Below, piece after piece: positions 60,951 to 64,000 of a DNA stretch of 64,000 nucleotides. Each line of letters starts with the position of its first letter. The first letter of the stretch is position 1. The translations under genes and the position numbers were made by a program. A model generated the notes under the pieces. It ran no database searches, had not been told where the DNA came from, and saw only the letters and a list, made by a program, of their open reading frames with translations. Source of the stretch: Curvibacter sp. PAE-UM (GTDB taxonomy: Bacteria; Pseudomonadota; Gammaproteobacteria; Burkholderiales; Burkholderiaceae_C); NCBI RefSeq assembly GCF_001432305.1, contig NZ_KQ483358.1, forward strand, positions 1,482,430-1,546,429. Direction: 5' to 3'.

Positions 60951-62333
60951 TCAGTGATGTGCATCGTGTGAATTCGGTTTGACGGCCTTGAGCTCGACCG
61001 CTGGCTGGCCGCTGTCCGGTGCGTCAGCGCGGGGTGCCGCGGGCGATTCGCCGGTCCACTCGTAGGCCTGTGTGCCGGCGGGCTGCTGGAACCAGCCCGG
61101 ATCGCTGTAGTCGCCGGCTTTCTGGGTGCGGCGTACCTTCAGCATCGAGAACATACCGCCCATCTCCACCGGTCCATAGGGGCCGGTGCCCGTCATCATG
61201 GGCAGGGTGTTCTCGGGCAGGGGCATTTCCATCTCGCCCATGTCGGCCATGCCGCGTTCGCCCATGACCATGTAATCGGGCACCAGCTTCTGCATCTTCT
61301 GCACCAGGCCGCGATGGTCCACGCCGATCATGGTGGGCACGGCGTGGCCCATGGGGTTCATGGTGTGGTGGCTCTTGTGGCAGTGGAAGGCCCAGTCGCC
61401 TTCCTCGTCGGCGACGAACTCCACCTGCCGCATCTGGCCCACGGCCACATCGGTGGTCACCTCCGGTGCGCGCGCCGCCAGCGGCCAGGGGCCGCCATCG
61501 CTGCCCGTCACCACGAACTCGTGGCCGTGCAGGTGGATGGGGTGGTTGGTCATGGTCAGGTTGCCCACGCGGATGCGCACCTTGTCGCCCAGGCGCACGT
61601 TGAGCGTGTCGATGCCAGGGAAGGCGCGGCTGTTCCAGGTCCAGAGGTTGAAGTCCAGCATGGTGTTGATCTTCGGCGTGGCGCTGCCGGGTTCGATGTC
61701 AAAGGCATTGAGCAGGAAGCAGAAGTCGCGTTGCACCTCGCTGATGAGCGGATGCTTCGCCTTCGGGTGCGTGACCCAGAAGCCCATCATGCCCATGGCC
61801 ATCTGCGTCATCTCGTCGGCATGCGGGTGGTACATGAAGGTGCCGGGCCGCCGTGCCACGAACTCGTAGACAAAGGTCTTGCCCACCGGGATCTGCGGCT
61901 GGTTCAGCCCGCCCACGCCGTCCATGCCATTGGGCAGGCGCTGGCCATGCCAGTGGATGGTGGTGTGCTCGGGCAGCCGGTTGGTGACGAAGATGCGCAC
62001 GCGGTCGCCCTCCACCACCTCGATGGTCGGCCCCGGGCTCTGGCCGTTGTAGCCCCACAGGTGTGCCTTCATGCCCGGCGCGATCTCGCGCACCACGGGC
62101 TCGGCCACCAGGTGGAATTCCTTGACGCCCTGGTTCATGCGCCAGGGCAGGGTCCAGCCGTTGAGCGTGACCACCGGGTTGTAGGGGCGGCCAGTCTGCG
62201 GGACCAGCGGCGGCGCGGTGTCGGCTTTGTCCATCAGCACCGGTTCGGGCAGCGCGGCCATGGCTACCTTGCTGACCGAGGCCGCGGCCACGGCGGTGAG
62301 GGCGGCGCCGCTGAAAAAATTGCGTCGGTTCAT
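60951..62333 (-). CDS. Multicopper oxidase (periplasmic copper detoxification)
   Basis: The 460-residue oxidase converts Cu(I) to Cu(II) with O2. A Tat signal (NRRNFFSGAALTAVAAASVS) leads it. All four copper-ligand blocks are present: HWHGQRLPNG, YHPHADEMTQM, HPIHLHGHEF and HCHKSHHTMNPM. The long Met-rich tail resembles CopA/CueO, ending in His-rich DAHH. ATG at 62333 lies 2 bases after the TolC stop (TGAAAATG). Confidence 0.95.
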   Translation of the reverse strand: MNRRNFFSGAALTAVAAASVSKVAMAALPEPVLMDKADTAPPLVPQTGRPYNPVVTLNGWTLPWRMNQGVKEFHLVAEPVVREIAPGMKAHLWGYNGQSPGPTIEVVEGDRVRIFVTNRLPEHTTIHWHGQRLPNGMDGVGGLNQPQIPVGKTFVYEFVARRPGTFMYHPHADEMTQMAMGMMGFWVTHPKAKHPLISEVQRDFCFLLNAFDIEPGSATPKINTMLDFNLWTWNSRAFPGIDTLNVRLGDKVRIRVGNLTMTNHPIHLHGHEFVVTGSDGGPWPLAARAPEVTTDVAVGQMRQVEFVADEEGDWAFHCHKSHHTMNPMGHAVPTMIGVDHRGLVQKMQKLVPDYMVMGERGMADMGEMEMPLPENTLPMMTGTGPYGPVEMGGMFSMLKVRRTQKAGDYSDPGWFQQPAGTQAYEWTGESPAAPRADAPDSGQPAVELKAVKPNSHDAHH

Positions 62334-62335
62334 TT

Positions 62336-63754
62336 TCAATGTCCTCCTGCGGCCGGGGCCGCAGCGCTGGTGCTTCCACGCAGCTGGGTGAGCGCCCCAG
62401 GCGAGGTGGCGGTCAGGGTGAGTTGCAGGTCGGCGTCGGCCAGCCAGAAGTCGCGCTGGGCTTCCAGCGCCTGGTTCACGCTCAGGCTTTGCTGGCGGAT
62501 CTCGCCCAGCAGGTCCCAGACGCTGGAGAGCATGCCGTTGTAGCGCAGCAGCATTTCATCACCGATGAAACGCCGCAGTGGCACCACTTCCTCGCGGTAA
62601 TGACGTGCCAGGTCGTATGCCGTACGCCAGCCGAAGTAGGCTTCGCGGGCCTCGCTGCGCGCCAGCACGGCCACGTTGCGCACGCGCACAGCCGACTGCA
62701 GGTAGAGCGCCTCGGCCCGGGCGTTGCGTGCGCTGCCCCCGTCGAAGATCGGCAGCGGCAGCTCCAGCTCCCAGCCATGCTTCTGTTCGCGCTCGCCGGC
62801 GCCGTCCACGGTGCTGCTGTGCTTGTAGGCCAGCGTCATGCCGTCCAGGTACCCCGTGGCCTTCACCAGGCCCAGGGAGTCGGCGACCCAGCCGGTCTCG
62901 GTGACGGCCAGGCGCACGTCCAGGCGCTCGCGCAACGCACGGGCTTCCACGTCGTTCTGCGCGGGGGGCCTGGCGGGCATGTCGGGCAGGCGGGGGCTGA
63001 GGGTGAACTGAGCCTGCACCCCCCACAGCCCCAGCAGGCGTGTGAGCTTCTCGCGCTCGCCGTGGGCGCGCTGCTGCGCGCGCGCCACCTGGGCCGCAGC
63101 GTCGGCCACCAACACCTGCTCGCGCGCCTGTTGCAGTTTGCTGAAGTTGCCCACGCGGGTCATGCGCCGGGCCAGCTCGGCGCCGGCTTCGGCAGCGTCC
63201 TGGACGTCGCGCAGATAACGCAGGCTCTGCTCGGCCGCCACGGCGTTGATCCAGGCCTTGCGTACCTCGGTGGCCAGGCGGGCGATGTCCTGGGCCGCCT
63301 GCAGCTTGGCCAGTTCGTGCTGGCGGCTCTGCCACTCGCTCTTCCAGGGCAGGAAGAGCAGGCCCACCAGATCGAAGCGCAGGGCGCGTTCGATCTCGCG
63401 CTTGTCGCCTTCGGCCAGCTCGGCGATGGAGAAATGCGGGTTGGGCAGCCGGCCGGCCTGTACGCGCAGCGCGTCGCTGAGGTCCAGCGTGACCAGCGCC
63501 TGCTGCACGGCCGGGCTGCCCAGCAGCGCGATGCGCACGGCGTTTTCGGCGCTGAGCGGCTGCCTGAGCAGTTCGGCGACCACGGCTTCGTGGTCCTTGC
63601 CGGGGCGTTGCAGCTCCACCGCCACACCGGCCGTGCGGCCCTCGGTGAGTTGCTGCACATCGGCCAGGTTCTTTTCGGGCGCCAGCGTGGCGCAGCCGGA
63701 CAGCAGCAAGGCGGCCAGGGCCAGGCTGCTGTGGTGCAAGGGGCGGCGTTTCAT
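62336..63754 (-). CDS. TolC-family outer-membrane lipoprotein (copper cluster)
   Basis: This 472-residue protein has a lipoprotein signal (LALAALLLSGCATLA) and the paired OEP fold: AVRIALLGSPAVQQALVTLD, LARLATEVRKAWINAVAAEQ and SARNARAEALYLQSAVRVRN. It would be the outer-membrane channel of a Cus-like copper efflux system, though no RND pump gene is visible inside the window. Its start overlaps the stop of the edge gene (ATGA). Confidence 0.9.
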   Translation of the reverse strand: MKRRPLHHSSLALAALLLSGCATLAPEKNLADVQQLTEGRTAGVAVELQRPGKDHEAVVAELLRQPLSAENAVRIALLGSPAVQQALVTLDLSDALRVQAGRLPNPHFSIAELAEGDKREIERALRFDLVGLLFLPWKSEWQSRQHELAKLQAAQDIARLATEVRKAWINAVAAEQSLRYLRDVQDAAEAGAELARRMTRVGNFSKLQQAREQVLVADAAAQVARAQQRAHGEREKLTRLLGLWGVQAQFTLSPRLPDMPARPPAQNDVEARALRERLDVRLAVTETGWVADSLGLVKATGYLDGMTLAYKHSSTVDGAGEREQKHGWELELPLPIFDGGSARNARAEALYLQSAVRVRNVAVLARSEAREAYFGWRTAYDLARHYREEVVPLRRFIGDEMLLRYNGMLSSVWDLLGEIRQQSLSVNQALEAQRDFWLADADLQLTLTATSPGALTQLRGSTSAAAPAAGGH

Positions 63755-64000
63755 CGCGGTGCCTCCGGTGGCGGCTTGGCTGCGGCAGGGGCCGGTGGCT
63801 GTGCCTTTTCCCACTTGACGATGTCCCTGTGACCGCGCGGGTACTGGCCGACCGCCGCATTGGCGGCCTTCCAGTCCTGCACCTCCTGGACCAGCGCGCT
63901 GGCACCCACGGGCGCCATGGGCTGGTAGCGCAGGGGGGATGCGCTGGCCTGCGGCCTGGCAGCCGCAGCCGCCTGCTGCGGCACGGTCTGCGCCGCACCC
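63751..64000 (-). CDS. Ala/Pro-rich protein, C-terminus only (truncated by window edge)
   Basis: Only the last ~83 codons are present; the start lies beyond 64000. The tail is Ala/Pro/Gln-rich (QAAAAARPQASASPL; AQPPAPAAAKPPPEAPR) with a more ordered middle, SALVQEVQDWKAANAAVGQYP, so it is probably periplasmic. It overlaps the TolC gene by 4 bp and so belongs to the copper operon. I do not recognise the family. Confidence 0.65.
   Translation of the reverse strand, partial: GAAQTVPQQAAAAARPQASASPLRYQPMAPVGASALVQEVQDWKAANAAVGQYPRGHRDIVKWEKAQPPAPAAAKPPPEAPR

Noticed and set aside
1-64000. CRISPR arrays, tRNA/rRNA genes, phage or insertion-sequence genes
   Set aside because: I found no regularly spaced repeats, no cloverleaf or rRNA-like sequence and no transposase or integrase motifs.

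Overview
The window looks like a chromosomal segment of a GC-rich betaproteobacterium, most likely Burkholderiales/Comamonadaceae (a Hydrogenophaga/Rhodoferax-like organism). This is inferred from gene content and style: heptose/Kdo LPS genes, two DUF1631 proteins around ettA, many TACAAT or GATAAT-type -10 boxes, short AT-rich GCTA...TAGC palindromes, and long palindromic intergenic repeats. I see no rRNA, tRNA, CRISPR array, transposase, integrase or phage gene. Nearly all of the sequence is coding, with short gaps and many ATGA/GTGA start-stop overlaps.

Layout, left to right. 0-7 kb: an indolepyruvate:ferredoxin oxidoreductase alpha gene divergent from a LysR regulator, then dcd, an ornithine cyclodeaminase-like gene, a DEAD-box RNA helicase and apaH. 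7-16 kb: a membrane CHASE2-Ser/Thr kinase, a CNNM/CorC-type CBS protein, a multidomain response-regulator diguanylate cyclase, a small membrane protein, a YdcF/ElyC-like DUF218 protein and a ChrA transporter. 16-20 kb: the ahpC-ahpF peroxide-defence pair with an operator-like palindrome, an intercistronic hairpin and a terminator, then lemA with a GIDE-type membrane protein carrying an EF-hand loop. 20-24 kb: phosphomannomutase/phosphoglucomutase, waaC and waaA (LPS core). 23.8-31.3 kb: a minus-strand tetR-MFP-RND-pcm-rhodanese-tolC block, a complete tripartite efflux pump with two passenger genes.

31.5-37 kb: a plus-strand cluster msrA-ABC ATPase-ABC permease-DUF3299 protein-small His-containing protein-ZnuD-like TonB receptor, which I read as a candidate zinc/metal acquisition module. 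It is followed by a ~430-bp nested palindrome. 37.5-48 kb: an AEC transporter, pdxH, a two-subunit Mo-hydroxylase with its XdhC chaperone, a ChaC-like cyclotransferase coupled to a GGDEF-EAL protein, gloA, a cupin-like protein and an RGG-tailed RhlE helicase. 48.7-55 kb: DUF1631-ettA-DUF1631, ending in a second long hairpin repeat. 55-58.3 kb: an orphan TAXI-type binding protein, a P1 peptidase, RlpA and diacylglycerol kinase.

At 58.36 kb a perfect CTGT-N8-ACAG SOS box separates dgkA from a SplB/PA0069-like radical SAM gene whose product ends in QGSLF, resembling a beta-clamp-binding tail. This is the most interesting lead in the window. The right end (59.6-64 kb) is a minus-strand copper-handling operon: a truncated gene at the edge, then TolC lipoprotein, multicopper oxidase, cupredoxin, DUF411 protein and CusF-like protein. 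All functions are inferred by motif recognition and no database search was run.
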